A stretch of DNA of 64,000 bases from Dasysyrphus tricinctus (taxonomy: Eukaryota > Arthropoda > Insecta > Diptera > Syrphidae), in the NCBI GenBank assembly GCA_963921185.1, contig CAWUEQ010000106.1:62001-126000 (forward strand), in the 5' to 3' direction. Position 1 is the first letter of the stretch. Each line of letters starts with the position of its first letter. Below the pieces are notes generated by a model. It saw only the letters and a list, made by a program, of their open reading frames with translations. It had not been told where the DNA came from and ran no database searches. Positions 43,741 to 56,166 of the stretch are shown here, one piece after another. Position numbers and translations under genes: made by a program.

Positions 43741-46359
43741 ATCATATTAAAAGAACAGTTTCCACTATACACTGAAAATGTACATTTTACCTACTCCTAC
43801 ATACATACATAATGTGTATAAAACTCATAATACAATATACCAAGGACATTTGAATGTTTCCAAAAGTACAAACGTTTCGTCTGTCTGCTCTCTTTGATGT
43901 ACTTAACAATTGAGGTTGTTTCAATGAGTCAGCAAACAAAAGCAATGAAAAGTAAGTAGCTCCTTAAAAACAAAGTTCAACTTAAATGTATTTGTAAATT
44001 CTTTGAATTTTTCCATAACCCAATTAGCATCAACTTTTGTTGTTTTTTGTAAAATTCCAAGTGTTTATTATCATACCACTTCAACAACCACTAAGCTGAG
44101 GGTGAGTTAACCCATCATCTACTACCCATCTACACAAAGTAACATAAGAGTCTTACTCATATTTTTAAGATTTTTTTTTCATTTTATTCTAGTAACTGTG
44201 TTGCCATATTATAGGCACTAGGCACCTTCCTACAACAACAACTTTAAGACTGTTACTTCAACATTCACTTGAAATACCAACTTAAGCTTTATTATCAACC
44301 CGGACTGGGTAAAAACAAGCCCTTGTATCAAAAAACACATATAGTCCCTCAAGCTTTAAATCTTATACAATCTTCCTCTACCTACACACACACAACCATT
44401 ATAAGATACATCATACAACATGAATAATATCAGCCTACCTACATTTCATATACATTTCGAGGACTTTTATTATTTCATTGTGCTAAAAACCAACCTGTAG
44501 CTTTAGGGCATAATCCTTATAAAGAGAGCTTCATACATACATATACTCATACGTACAGTCTGTATAATGAAGATTTATAAATGTAGAATTTTAGTTAAGG
44601 TTGGCCTTGCATCTTATCTCTAAGCATCACATGTATGCTTGTAGCTCTTCGTCATCATAGAAGAAGCAACAGACTCTGCCACTTTAAAAGTTTTCCCGTT
44701 TATGTATAGTTAAACATCTGTCAACGCCTCTTAGAGAAACAGTTCAGTATAAGTTCAGGTATGTTTCACACCTTACTTTCTTTTAATTTTGTTTAAGCCT
44801 CAAGCTAAACCTTCCTGCATCTACAGCTTTGAAATGAATTTCATTAAGTTTTTCTACACAGTTTTCCATAATTGGATATGTTTCCTTTTCGTTGTTTTTT
44901 TCATGGGAATGTTGAAGTTAGGTAAAGTAAGACTTTCAATGTGGATTTGTGTATTTTGGATACAAATAGAAAGGGAGCAATAGTTTATATTTGATTTGAA
45001 CACTGGAAGACAGAAAGTCCTAATCAAATTTATTTCTTTAACTTTACATCATTTTTGCAACCTGCACTACTTCATTTGGAAGATTGATTGATTAGCTGGG
45101 AAGCCTTTCAATATTGGAGTTAAACCCAAATTTAAAGAACAAAGCTGAACAAAGATTTGAAGGGCAAAGGCAGCTGGACCGTTATCACTCGGTTAACGAG
45201 TTCCACCTTTTCGGGAAAAAATAACGAGAATTTATCAATGAGTTTTATTGCTCGAAAACGGAAGCAAAGAATAATTAAGAATAACACCTTGGTTAACAGC
45301 CAATTTCCTCCTATCTTAAATACCAATCTTTTGAGTTCTTTCCACCAGTTTTAAATCAATCCAATTTTTCCTCTTCAAATTTTTCTTTTCTTTTCTTTTT
45401 TTTCCAAATTTTGTCTTCTATCTCTTCGATTTTCTTCTTCGCTAACTTTTCTTTTCCCTTTTATTCATGTCCAAAATCAAAAATCTCAAGTTTCTTCGAG
45501 AATCACAGTAGAAGCGCCCTTCCACGTTTTCCATCATACTGGATGGACTCTTCTGCTTGTCAACTCCTAAGTACGTGAGTACTTTCAGCATCATCATTTA
45601 GCTACTCTCCACCAAGCTGGAGAGAACCAACGCAGTTGAAAAACTGACGGTCCTGCTTACTCGCACTATCTCCCTGGCTTTTGCATCGTCATCATAGTAA
45701 TCGCCGACCGCTGGTTCCACTTCCGGAGCGCCAAATCCGATGCACGATTTCAGCCATAGACCCCAATTTCTCGATTAAGAAAAGAACAGTTTCCGAAAAC
45801 TTAAAAGAAATTCTATTTCACACCGCGTTCAGTCTTCCTCTCTGAATGATAACAAAATAAACCAATTTCAATTAAAAACTGGTGGAAAGCTAAGTTATAT
45901 TTTTAGTAATTATAGAAGATGGAAGCTGGCAGTAACTTCTCAAAACCATTTTAAGTCGTGTCGTTGGGCTGTTGCATAGATTTGGGGGTGATTAGGAACC
46001 GGAACCAGCGTTTAACGTTCCATCTTAAAAAAATATACTTTATGTAGAAATGTTGGGGACCCGACCATTATCAAACTGAGTGATTTCTAGCAGGCGGGGA
46101 CAAAATGTCACCCTTGCTTCTTTATGGTATCAGATCGGGACAGGCCACCCGTCTGTCATTCATAAGGGCGCTTGGGGACCAACTACATATTAGTATAAGA
46201 GGTAGCAACGTTTTCGAGAAATCATTTTATTATGTATTTTTACTTGCGATATAGGTACTATAGGGCAAGTTTTGGACTCGTGCAAAAAAAAAATTTCGAG
46301 ATAACAATCAAACATGACATTACGTTGATAGAGAACACGAAAAAAGTGGGTGGCACAAT

Positions 46360-46360
<1 letters not shown>
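43741..46360. other. Intergenic stretch, possible LTR scar near 45.5-45.9 kb
   Basis: No supported gene. Around 45840-45895 an ACAAAATAAACC word followed by AATTAAAAACTGGTGG resembles an LTR end running into a primer site, but no partner or coding region is visible. Confidence 0.4.

Positions 46361-46404
<44 letters not shown>
46361..46404. repeat. (CTGT)11 microsatellite
   Basis: Eleven uninterrupted CTGT units. No gene overlaps it. Confidence 0.95.
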
Positions 46405-46528
46405 ACCTCAACCTACAGCCTAAGCCATACTGAAGCGATTTTCTTCAGATTTTGAACTTAAGGTTTTTTTGTAACTCTCCAGAGGGGAAATTGAAATTTT
46501 TTTTTTAGCTCAAAAAATAACGGTACTT

Positions 46529-46540
46529 CCCAAGCAACAC
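46529..46540 (+). repeat. Left terminal inverted repeat
   Basis: CCCAAGCAACAC is the exact inverse of 56167-56178. Clustered CTCTT-type words follow at about 46546, 46576, 46633 and 46736. Confidence 0.65.
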
Positions 46541-47661
46541 ATAAACTCTTGAAGAGTAACCCAAACAAATTTATTAACTCTTAACAAGCTGTTATTTCAA
46601 TCTTCGTAATACCATTCCACTTTATGATCAGTTAATTTGCTCTTAAAAAGTGTTGTTTATTCCATATATTGAAAATACATCTAGAAAACATCTTTAATAA
46701 CTTCACCACAAGTATATTTTTATACTGACTCTTTTTAAAACCTTTTTAAAAGGAACATTTTCGAAGTGTGTTAGGAGCATTTTGTTCACTCTTTCCAAAA
46801 CATCTAAGAAGATATTTTAAGGATGTTTATTAAAATGTCTTTGTTAAGTCTTACAATCTCATCTTAAAATTGTATTGAATTCCACTTTGGTTGAGAAAAA
46901 AATACTTTTTTGTTTGACATTTGTGAATTGATTTTTTTTTGTTTCGTGTGTTTGTGTAATCAAAATGAAAAAAATATCGAAAAGTTGTTTGGAAAAGTGG
47001 AAATTGAAAAAAAATTCAGGCAATTACAAAAGACTAAAAGCAAAACAAATTTCTGATCTGTTTGGTAATGGAGTAAGGCCGTCTGGTGTTCATCAAAATT
47101 CAACATCTCAACAAGATGTATATAATATAGACGAGGACGAGGAAATTCAACTTGTCCCCAATTATTCAGAAAATGGCCAAAACCTTGATTCTTCAGACTG
47201 CAAAAATGCTGAAATTGGTGGATGGGACACAGTTATTTGTAATGATTATGGCCACGAAACCAAAGACAATTTTGATATCCAGAAAATACAAAAACAAATG
47301 TCATGCTGGGCAATAAAAACAAATGTTAACCATAATCAGCTAAAAGGCCTCTTAGAAATATGGAACAATCATGTCCCTTTACCAAATTTGCCAAATGACC
47401 CACGAACGCTGTTAAGAACACCAAGAACCTTAGATATAACAACTGATGGTCCACAACGGTACTGGCACTATGGTCTGAAGAAATCTTTGCTTAACGTTCT
47501 GAGCCTATCTCCTGATGTTCCGGAGTCAATCTCGCTCCTGTTCAATGTTGATGGTTTGCCTATTTCGGGAAGTTCAAAACAACAGTTTTGGCCCATCCTT
47601 TATACGATTTATGAAATGAAGCATGTTCCTGCCATGACAATTGGAATATTTTATGGCTATG

Positions 47662-47723
47662 GTAAAATCATAAATATGTCTATTATAATGCAATTCACTC
47701 CAAATATAAACTTATCATTTCAG
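47662..47723 (+). other. Intron 1 of the transposase gene (62 bp)
   Basis: GTAAAA donor and TTTCAG acceptor. Removing it joins IFYGY to KPSSLERFL in frame, matching the family. Confidence 0.8.
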
Positions 47724-47873
47724 AAAAGCCTAGTAGTCTTGAGCGGTTTCTGAGACATTTTGTGGATGAGATGAAAATTCTGTTGGCCTGCGGGATCGTT
47801 ATTCACGACAAAAATGTTGCCATAAGTATTCGATGTTTTGTTGCCGATTCTCCAGCACGTGCGTTTTTAAAAG

Positions 47874-47969
47874 GTAATTCCAGTCACTGAACACATTGGT
47901 TCCCGATCAACCAGTACATGCATTTCTGAAATATTAACTTTTCCTGGCATCTTCATTTTCTCGTTTCAG
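47874..47969 (+). other. Intron 2 of the transposase gene (96 bp)
   Basis: GTAATT donor and TTTCAG acceptor. Removing it joins SPARAFLK to VVNFNATEGC through one shared Gly codon. Confidence 0.8.
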
Positions 47970-49027
47970 GTGTTGTGAATTTCAATGCTACAGAAGGATG
48001 CCTCAAGTGTACAGTTGAAGGCTACAGATCACCCATAACCAATGCAACCATTTTCCCTAATCTTAATGCTCCAAAGCGAACAGATCAAGATTTCCGTGCC
48101 GGGATATATGTTGATCATTGCAAGGCAACAACTCCTCTTATAGAACTTCCTATTGATATGATTAAGGATTTTCCTATTGGGGATGTGCTGCATCTCATCG
48201 ACTTAGGCATTACGAAATGGCTGCTAAAATCGTGGAGTAAGGGTTTTTTTCCAAATGTAGATGCAAAGTGGTCATCTGCAACTACCAAAAAAGTTTCTGA
48301 GTACTTATTGGCTTGCGAAAAACCTGCCGAAATTCACAGAAAAATTCGGGGTATAGACGTGTTAGCCTTTTGGAAAGGGACTGAATTTAGAACATTTTTA
48401 CTATACACAAGTATCGTTGTGTTAAAAAGTCACTTTCCAGATTATATTTATAACCATTTTTTACTTTTTTTCTGTGCCATTACAATTGTTTCATCCAAAT
48501 ACCATTTGAATACAATGACAGATGTGGCTGAACAATTACTTGAGACATTTTTGCAGCACTTCAAAGTTATATATGGCAAAGACTATTTTTTCAGCAACTT
48601 GCACAACCTTAGTCATTTACTCGATGATGTTAAACGATTTGGTTCCTTAGAATCTTTTTCAGCTTACCCTTTTGAATCCAAGTTGTTTAAGTTAAAAACT
48701 TTTTTACGATCAGGTAATCAACCTCTCGCACAGGTTGGTAATCGCATTATCGAAGAAGAACAGCACTTTGCTGACAAATACATAAATGATCGACAAGAAA
48801 GCATTTCGTATAAAAAAATATTTCCAAACATAAATAGATGTGAATATCTTGACAATCTATACAATTCCTATGAGACCTTTGCAGAGCTAAAGTTTACAAA
48901 TTTTTTGATTTCGACTTCTATATCAAATAAATGGATTTTGACGAACAAACTCGAAGTTATTGAAGTAAAATCTATAGTGGTGACACCAGACGAATTGAGA
49001 TTTTCGGATGTAGCATTCAGAAGTTAG

Positions 49028-49884
49028 AAGATTTTTTCAAAATTCCATTCCCATCGAGCGCGTTACATATATATAAGGCCAAGTATGTATTAAATGAGCC
49101 AAAACTAATTCAATTACGAGATGTTAAGTGCAAAATGTTCAAATTATGTAGTGCAGGTAATAATATATTCGCTAACATTAACAACGATGGTTTATCTGAT
49201 GATGAACATGAGTCTTCATCGCAAATATTTGAGAAAAATAATTTAGTTTTCATTCCCTTACTACACACTTTAGTTTAAATAGTTCATTTTGTTCCTAAAT
49301 TCATAAAATCCTTTGTTTCAATAATAAATCTCAAAATTCCAAACATTTACGACTATATTATTCACTCCATCAATTCAGATTAAAACTTTAAATTAATTTG
49401 TGTCCGAAAATAAGATTCCATATTATTAACTCCACACTTAAATCCAACATTCCAGATCCATCGGGTTTTTATTTTTTTTAGTGAATAATATACATTTATT
49501 GTATATATATTTATGTATATATGTACATATGTACGTGTATATAAATATATTGAAATGTCTTAAATACATAGCCCAAATTTTAAATTCACTTAAATTCTAT
49601 TTAAATCCAGAGTGAATAATATGGACGTTAGCAATCCATTAAATGATTCCTTTTTCTTATCCAAAAGCAATCATTAAATTTGTGTACCTATATGTAAGTC
49701 TTTTTGTATCGAAAAAATTGTCTAATGAAAAAAAATAAATAATTTAAGTATGAATGTAATTAAGTAGATACATAGATTTATTTAAAAGAATTAAAGGATA
49801 CATAAATATAAGTTATATGTTTACATGCAATTATTTATTTGACTTTATTTTTATTGAGATTCATTTTTTCATTTGACTGGTTTC
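49028..49884. other. Intergenic space between the two convergent transposon genes
   Basis: The first 250 bases are the frame-shifted end of the transposase. The remaining 600 are AT-rich with several AATAAA words (for example near 49322 and 49735) that could serve as polyadenylation signals for one or both genes. No further coding region is seen. Confidence 0.55.
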
Positions 49885-49964
49885 CTAACGTCGCCGTGCG
49901 TCACCGTCGTCACCGTCGCCGTCGTCGCCGTAGTCGCCGTAGTCGCCGTAGTCGCCGTAGTCAC

Positions 49965-49998
<34 letters not shown>

Positions 49999-51629
49999 AT
50001 CGTTAGTGCTTACTGTTTCGAATGTTTTTTTTTTTGGGTTCCTGTTCCGAGATGCTGCTCTTTTTTGTTTGGTTAGAAGCTGGTTCCGGTTCTTCATCTT
50101 GGTTTGAAAAAATCCAGCAAACTCCTTATCACTAAAACTAGCATCAGTTGCTTCGCGTACGATGTCTTTAAAAAAGTTTAAAAAGACATGATGCCTTTGA
50201 AGCGCAAATTTAGGCTTACTTTCATCCTTGGTGCCACCAGCCCATGAAGTATATTGCCAAAATTTATGACAGATTAGCAAATCACAAAGCTCTAAGCAAC
50301 AGGAACGAACATCAGTCGGTTGTCTTTTCCCGATCCTCACCAGCAATTCTAAACGCAGTTGTTTTTTCCTTTCGTCTGTTTGCTCCTCAAATTGTAATAA
50401 ATCCGATTCGTTTTTTACAATTTTGTCTTGAGTCAAAATTTTGCTGCTGGACTCTTTTTTATTATTTGTAGGATTTTCAATAGAACTCATAATCATATTC
50501 ACGGCATTGGTAAGGTCCATCAAAGTGCTTGATAATAATTGTTTTAGTTGCCCAATTATGAATCTAAAAAGAAATAGAAAGCTCTATTAATGAATCGATT
50601 TTAAATGTATGCATTTATCAGTCTCCATAGCTGAATGTTCTAAACAAAAACTACAACACAGGCTAATTTCATAAATACAATATTTATACAAAGCAACCAT
50701 GCAAAGCGAAATCAGACATAAACAACAGAGAATAAACAATTACAAGTGAATAATGAAACATAATTTTAAGATTTGCATAAATGCCTTTGCATTTTCACAA
50801 GAAAAAAAATGTGAATTTTATGTTTGCATTCTGGAACTTTTTGGTATGCATATTTTACGAAAAATATGCGTTTAGGAACTGGCCATAATACATTATGTAT
50901 GTACTTACCTTTCTCCAGATGTGAAGTTTGGCTGCTCCGATAAGGGGGTTGCAACTTTATTGCTTACAGGTGTTGCAGGTATGCTTGCCGGAGCCTGTAC
51001 ACCCTCAAGTACTACGTACTGCAGTTCTTGCGTACCTCCCTGCGATAATTGGTACTGGTACAATGAAGAATTAGCATCGGCGGGCTCGTCATCTTCTAAA
51101 TACTCTATCGTATTGAACATTTCAGACGTTTTTGGTTTCACTTCCATGCCTGGATTATCCGATGGCATTTTCTGAAAATGAAAACAATAATAAAAAACAA
51201 AAACAATTCTATATCTGTCTGCGATCCACTCACAGATTCGACTTTCTGGAAAACAGGTGGCATTTGAAGCTGGATCAATTTATTGGCTGCGTGACTCACG
51301 CTGTGTTTCGTGCTCCTTGTTTTTAACTCGTTGTAGTTGATGGCTGGAGTCGCTGGACCTTCGGTGTCGGTGGTATATTCCGCCAGCATTTCATCTAATT
51401 TGGTTACGGCATCGTAGTAATTTTCAAACCCTGTCTTTTTTATCCTGGACATTTGATAGGACAACCAGTTGTCCACGTCGGGTTTTGTTGTGGCGTCTCT
51501 TATCATGGAGTTCATATTGTTTTTAGGAAAATAAACTTTGGTTCCTATAACCCAAGAACTAGGGACAACTTCGTACTCAAAATTTTTACGTTTCTTGTAT
51601 TTGACAATTTGGAAATTTACGCTTTCCAT
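49885..51629 (-). CDS. Accessory protein of the transposon, DUF4806-like, three exons
   Basis: Minus-strand exons 51629-51234, 51171-50909 and 50563-49885 have GT..AG borders (introns of 62 and 345 bases) and sum to 1338 bases: 445 residues plus stop, with no break. I start at the ATG at 51627-51629. The N-terminus (residues 1-110) reads IVKYKKRKNFEYEVVPSSW ... TTKPDVDNWLSYQMSRIKKTG ... YDAVTKLDEMLAEYTTD, a module I associate with proteins encoded beside this transposase type. The middle is Ser/Gln/Pro-rich and probably disordered. Residues about 250-400 hold QLRLELLVRIGK and KFWQYTSWAGGTKDESKPKFALQ, resembling DUF4806, then a basic stretch and an acidic D/G/Y tail encoded by triplet repeats. 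It is probably a DNA-binding or regulatory partner of the transposase (inference). The intact frame suggests recent selection. Confidence 0.72.
49890..50000. repeat. Triplet/hexamer array (GTCGCC/GTAGTC) in coding sequence
   Basis: Runs of GTCGCC and GTAGTC units encode, on the minus strand, an acidic tail of about 35 Asp, Gly and Tyr residues before the terminal ARRR. Plus-strand Val-Ala frames over it are artefacts. Confidence 0.85.
50564..50908 (-). other. Intron 2 of the accessory gene (345 bp)
   Basis: GTAAGT donor at 50903-50908 and TTTTTAG acceptor at 50564-50570 on the minus strand. Joining keeps the frame across a split Arg codon. Confidence 0.7.
51172..51233 (-). other. Intron 1 of the accessory gene (62 bp)
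   Basis: GTGAGT donor (51228-51233) and TTTTCAG acceptor (ending at 51172). Joining is codon-exact: ...QKVES then KMPSD. Confidence 0.75.
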
Positions 51630-52023
51630 ATTTTTTATTTCCAAATACCACAGTTAACAGACAACAGACGGTAAAACAATGCGAATATACCCAGACTGAC
51701 AGTTCAATTCACAGATCTATGTGTACTGAGATATGGAGAGAGCGAGAACAAAAATAGTAATTGATAGTTGTTCTTTTCTCCTAACTCTTTGTTCACACTT
51801 TGTTGACTCTTTCCTGTCAATACATTTTTGTTTAAATCTTATGTTGGAATTTTAAAGAGGAATCTGAATTAAGATGTTTTGAAAACTTCTTAACAAACTC
51901 ATTAAAGTGTTCCATAAGTGGGTGCTGTATTTGTATAAAATACACATATTTTTATAAAGGGTGACACTGTTAAAAGTTTATTTTATTTTATATACAATTC
52001 TAAACTGGGTAAATACTATCAAA
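51630..52023. promoter_or_regulatory. Upstream region of the accessory gene
   Basis: About 390 bases separate the accessory start codon from the satellite array. Words such as CTAACTCTTTGTTCAC and ACTTCTTAACAAACTC resemble the CTCTT-type words at the element ends. I cannot identify a promoter element with confidence. Confidence 0.35.
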
Positions 52024-55000
52024 AGTCACCCAATCGCCCTTAAAACATCTTTTCAGGAGCAATAATATTTTTTGGGAAATTTCAGATTTTTCAGATGTTT
52101 CTTAATCCATCTACATCGTAGCCATCCTTCAATGGAGTTTGACAGTTGATAGCTTGACAGATAGGTGACACACTATATTTTGACAATTGCTCTAAAATCA
52201 CCTTTTATTAGGAGCATTAAAAATTCTTCGAACATTTCAGATTTTTCAGATATTTTTTAATCCCTCTACATCGTAGCCCTCCTTCAATGGAATTTGACAG
52301 TTGATGGCTTGACAGACAGGCAACAAACTATAATTTGACAGAAAATATGTATTTCGATCTAAATGTCACCCAATTGTCCTAAAATCACGTTTTTTTTCCG
52401 GAGCATTAAAAATTCTTCGAAAATTTCAGATTTTCAGATGTTTTTTAATCCATCTACATCGTAGCCATCCTTCAATGGAATTTGACAGTTGATGGCTTGA
52501 CAGATAGGCAACAAACTATATTTTGGCAAAAAAATATGTATTCGAAACAAATGTCAGCCAAATGCCCTAAAATCACCTTTTTCCGAAGCATTAAAAATTC
52601 TTCGAAAATTTCAGATTTTTCAGATGTTTTTAATCCATCTACATCGTAGCCATCCTTCAATGGAATTTGACAGTTGATGGCTTGACAGACAGACAACAAA
52701 CTATAATTTGACAGAAAACATGTATTTCGATCTAAATGTCACCCAATTGTCCTAAAATCACGTTTTTTCCGGAGCATTAAAAATTCTTCGAAAATTTCAG
52801 ATTTTTCAGATGTTTTTTAATCCATCTACATCTTAGTCATCCTTCATTGGAATTTGACAGTTGATGGCTTGACAGACAGGCAACAAACTATAATTTGACA
52901 CAAAATATGTATTTTGATCTAAATGTCACCCAATTGTCCTAAAATCACGTTTTTTTCCGGAGCATTAAAAATTCTTCGAAAATTTCAGATTTTTCAGATG
53001 TTTTTTAAAATCCATCTACATCATAGCCACCCTTCAATGGAATTTGACAGTTGATGGCTTGACAGATAGGCAAACAAACTATATTTGACAGAAAAATGTA
53101 TTTTGATCTAAATGTCACCCAATTGTCCTAAAAACACGTTTTATTCGGAGCATTAAAAATTCTTCGAAAATTTTCAAATTTTTCAGATGTTTTTTAATCC
53201 ATCTACATTGTAGCCATCCTTCAATGGAATTTGACAGTTGATGGCTTGACAGATAGGCAACAAACTATATTTTGGCAAAAAATATGTATTTCGAAACAAA
53301 TGTCAGCCAAATGCCCTAAAATCACCTTTTTCCGAAGCATTAAAAATTCTTCGAAAATTTCAGATTTTTCAGATGTTTTTAATCCATCTACATCGTAGCC
53401 ATCCTTCAATGGAATTTGACAGTTGATGGCTTGACAGACAGACAACAAACTATAATTTGACAGAAAACATGTATTTCGATCTAAATGTCACCCAATTGTC
53501 CTAAAATCACGTTTTTTTCCGGAGCATTAAAAATTCTTCGAAAATTTCAGATTTTTCAGATGTTTTTTAATCCATCTACATCTTAGTCATCCTTCAATGG
53601 AATTTGACAGTTGATGGCTTGACAGACAGGCAACAAACTATTATTGACAGAAATTATGTATTTCAATCTAACTGTCACTCAATTGTCCTAAAATCACGTT
53701 TTTTTCCGGAGCATTAAAAGTTCTTCGAAAATTTCAGATTTTTCAGATGTTTTTTTATCCATCTACATCGTAGCCATCCTTCAATGGAATTTGACAGTTG
53801 ATGGCTTGACAGATATGCAACAAACTATATTTTGGCAAAAAATATGTACTTCGATCCAAATAACAGCCAACTGCCCTAAAATCACGTTTTTTCCGAAGCA
53901 TTAAAAATTCTTCGAAAATTCAGATTTTTCAGATGTTTTTTAATCCATCCACATCGTAGCCACCCTTCAATGGATTTTGACAGTTGATGGCTTGACAGAC
54001 AGTCAACAAACTATAATTTGACAGAAAATATGTATTTTGATCTAAATGTCACCCAGTTGTCCTAAAATCACGTTTTTTTTTCGGAGCATTAAAAATTCTT
54101 CGAAAATCTCAGATTTTTCAGATATTTTTTAATCCATCTACATCGTAGCTATTCCTTACTGGAATTTGACAGTTGATGACTTGACAGATAGGCAACAAAC
54201 TATAATTTGACAGAAAATATGTATTTCAATCCAAATGTCACCCAATTGCCCTAAAATCACCTTTTTTCCGAAGCATTAAAATTTTTTCGAAAATTTCAGA
54301 TTTTTCAGATGTTTTTTAAACCATCTACATCGTAGCCACCCTTCAATGGAATTTGACAGTTGATGGCTTGACAGACAGGCAACAAACTATAATTTGACAG
54401 AAAATATGTATTTCGATCTAAATGTCACCCAATTGTCCTAAAATCACGTTTTTTTTCCGGAGCATTAAAAATTCTTCGAAAATTTCAGATTTTTCAGATG
54501 TTTTTTAATCCATCTACATCGTAGCCATCCTTCAATGGAATTTGACAGTTGATGGCTTGACAGATAGGCAACAAACTATATTTTGGCAAAAAATATGTAT
54601 TTCGATCCAAATGTCACCCAATTGCCCTAAAATCACCTTTTTCCGAAGCATTAAAAAGTCGTCGAAAATTTCAGATTTTTCAGGTGCTTTTAATCCATCT
54701 ACATCGTAGCAATCCTTTACTGGAATTTGACAGTTTATGGCTTGACAGATAGGCAACAAACTATATTTTGACAGAAAATATGTATTTCGATCCAAATGTC
54801 ACCCAATTGCCCTAAAATCACCTTTTTTGCGAAGCATTAAAAATTCTTCGAAAATTTCAGATTTGTCAGATGTATTTTAATCCATCTACATCATAGCCAC
54901 CATTCAATGGAATTTGACCGTTGATGGCTTGACAGACAGGCAACAAACTATAATTTGACAGAAAATATGTATTTCGATCTAAATGTCACCCAATTGTCCT

Positions 55001-55334
55001 AAAATCACGTTTTTTTCCGAAGCATTAAAAATTCTTCGAAATTTTCAGATTTGTCAGATGTTTTTTAATCCATCTACATCATAGCCACCCTTCAATGGAA
55101 TTTGACAGTTGATTGGCTTGAAAGATAGGCAACAATCTATAATTTGACAGAAAATATGTATTTCGATCTAAATGTCACCCAATTGCCCTAAAATCACGTT
55201 TTTTTCCGGAGCATTAAAAATTCTTCGAAAATTATGATTTTCAGGTGTTTTTAATCCATCTACATCGTGGCCATCCTTCAATGGAATTTGACAGTTGATG
55301 GCTTGACAGATGGGAAACAAACTATATTTTGGCC
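52024..55334. repeat. 187-bp satellite array, about 18 units, inside the transposon
   Basis: The box TTGACAGTTGATGGCTTGAC recurs about every 187 bases (for example near 52482, 52668, 52855, 53043 and so on to 55287), 18 times in all. The first unit is shorter (about 158). Units contain two inverted TTGACAG-like words and an A/T-rich half with CGTTTTTTTCCGGAGCATTA. A variant with ATTTTGGC in place of TTTGACAG recurs at about 52522, 53270, 53830, 54580 and 55328, so there is a higher-order period of mostly four units (about 748 bases). It has no coding function. Confidence 0.92.
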
Positions 55335-56166
55335 TTTAGTTTCGCACTTAAAACTAATTATGCTTCCTTAAAAATAACATAAAGCATACTTTATAAAATG
55401 AGGCACCCTGTATGTGCGAAGCCTTGTAAATGAATACGCAATGGAAATAATTTGCCCAATTTATTAAAAATAATTGCGAGATAATATTTATTTAATGCAT
55501 ATTTTACTAATTTAACACTGGTATAATGTAATATCTACACTTTTATTTATATAATAGCAAGATTTTAGGTTTTGGGAGGAAATATAAAAAAATTTTCTTT
55601 TTACGTTAAAGAATTTTATTATTGTTCATCTGTAAATGCTTTTTAATTTCAAGGCGCGTTAATTTTTAGAGGGGTAGAATATACGTTTTCAAAGTAAATT
55701 TTTGTTTGCATATCAAAACCGCGATTATTAAAGCAACAATTAAAATGTACGTTCCTATTTATAGTACCTTATGAAAATAATAGAATATCCTTTCGTAAAT
55801 GAGAATTAATAATTCGTCTTGTTTTAACATTTTATTTTAAGTTCATTCCATTTCATTTTAATAACATTAAGTTTGTATTTGTGAAAAAGAGAAAGCAGTT
55901 TATTCTTTTAATTTTTTTCTTCATCCAAGTTCACACTATTCAACAAAAAAACAAAGATCTTCAAAACCTCTTAGAAGCATCTCCAAAGATTGGTCAAAAA
56001 GATTATCTTTATGAGCTCTTACAAATAGTTGAATCAGAACTCTTCCTTCCATACAATAAGCTCCTCCCCTTTAGGCCTTTTTGGGTCTTATTGACCTCTT
56101 CAAGATTGTCTGAAGATTTTAAATCTCTTGGAAAATAACTTTTCAAGATTTATTGAAGAGACAATT
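55335..56166. other. Right subterminal region of the transposon
   Basis: This AT-rich stretch carries clustered CTCTT-type words near the end (AACCTCTTAGAAGC, GAGCTCTTACAA, GAACTCTTCC, GACCTCTTCAAG, AAATCTCTTGG), like those at the left end. The 85-codon frame at 55881-56138 has no motif and is not called. Confidence 0.55.

Larger units (their letters stand above)
46965..49278 (+). pseudogene. CACTA-like (Transposase_21-type) transposase, three exons, one late frame break
   Basis: Exons 46965-47661, 47724-47873 and 47970-49027 join in frame with GT..AG introns of 62 and 96 bases, giving 634 codons. The N-terminus is Lys-rich. Residues about 120-150 hold WAIKTNVNHNQLKGLLEIW and LPNDPRTLLRTPR, typical of this animal transposase family. 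Catalytic-type acidic sites are FNVDGLP (about residue 195) and FVADSPARAF (about 275). A Cys pair in EGCLKCTVEG follows, then DVLHLIDLGITKWLL (about 350). The frame stops at 49025-49027, but after a one-base shift a coding-like frame continues for about 84 codons (EDFFKIPFPSSALHIYKAKY...) to a stop at 49276-49278. I therefore read the first stop as a single-base frame break, and label the gene pseudogene cautiously because the core is intact. It would cut and paste the element in the nucleus. The family call is by eye. Confidence 0.75.

Noticed and set aside
49873..50076. Plus-strand Val/Ala-rich frame
   Set aside because: It is the antisense of the triplet array in the accessory gene's last exon.
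52024..55334. CRISPR-like array
   Set aside because: Units are 187 bases and repeat as a whole without unique spacers; this is satellite DNA in a eukaryotic context.
55881..56138. 85-codon frame near the right transposon end as a third transposon gene
   Set aside because: It overlaps the subterminal repeat region, starts with low-complexity Lys/Phe codons and has no motif.
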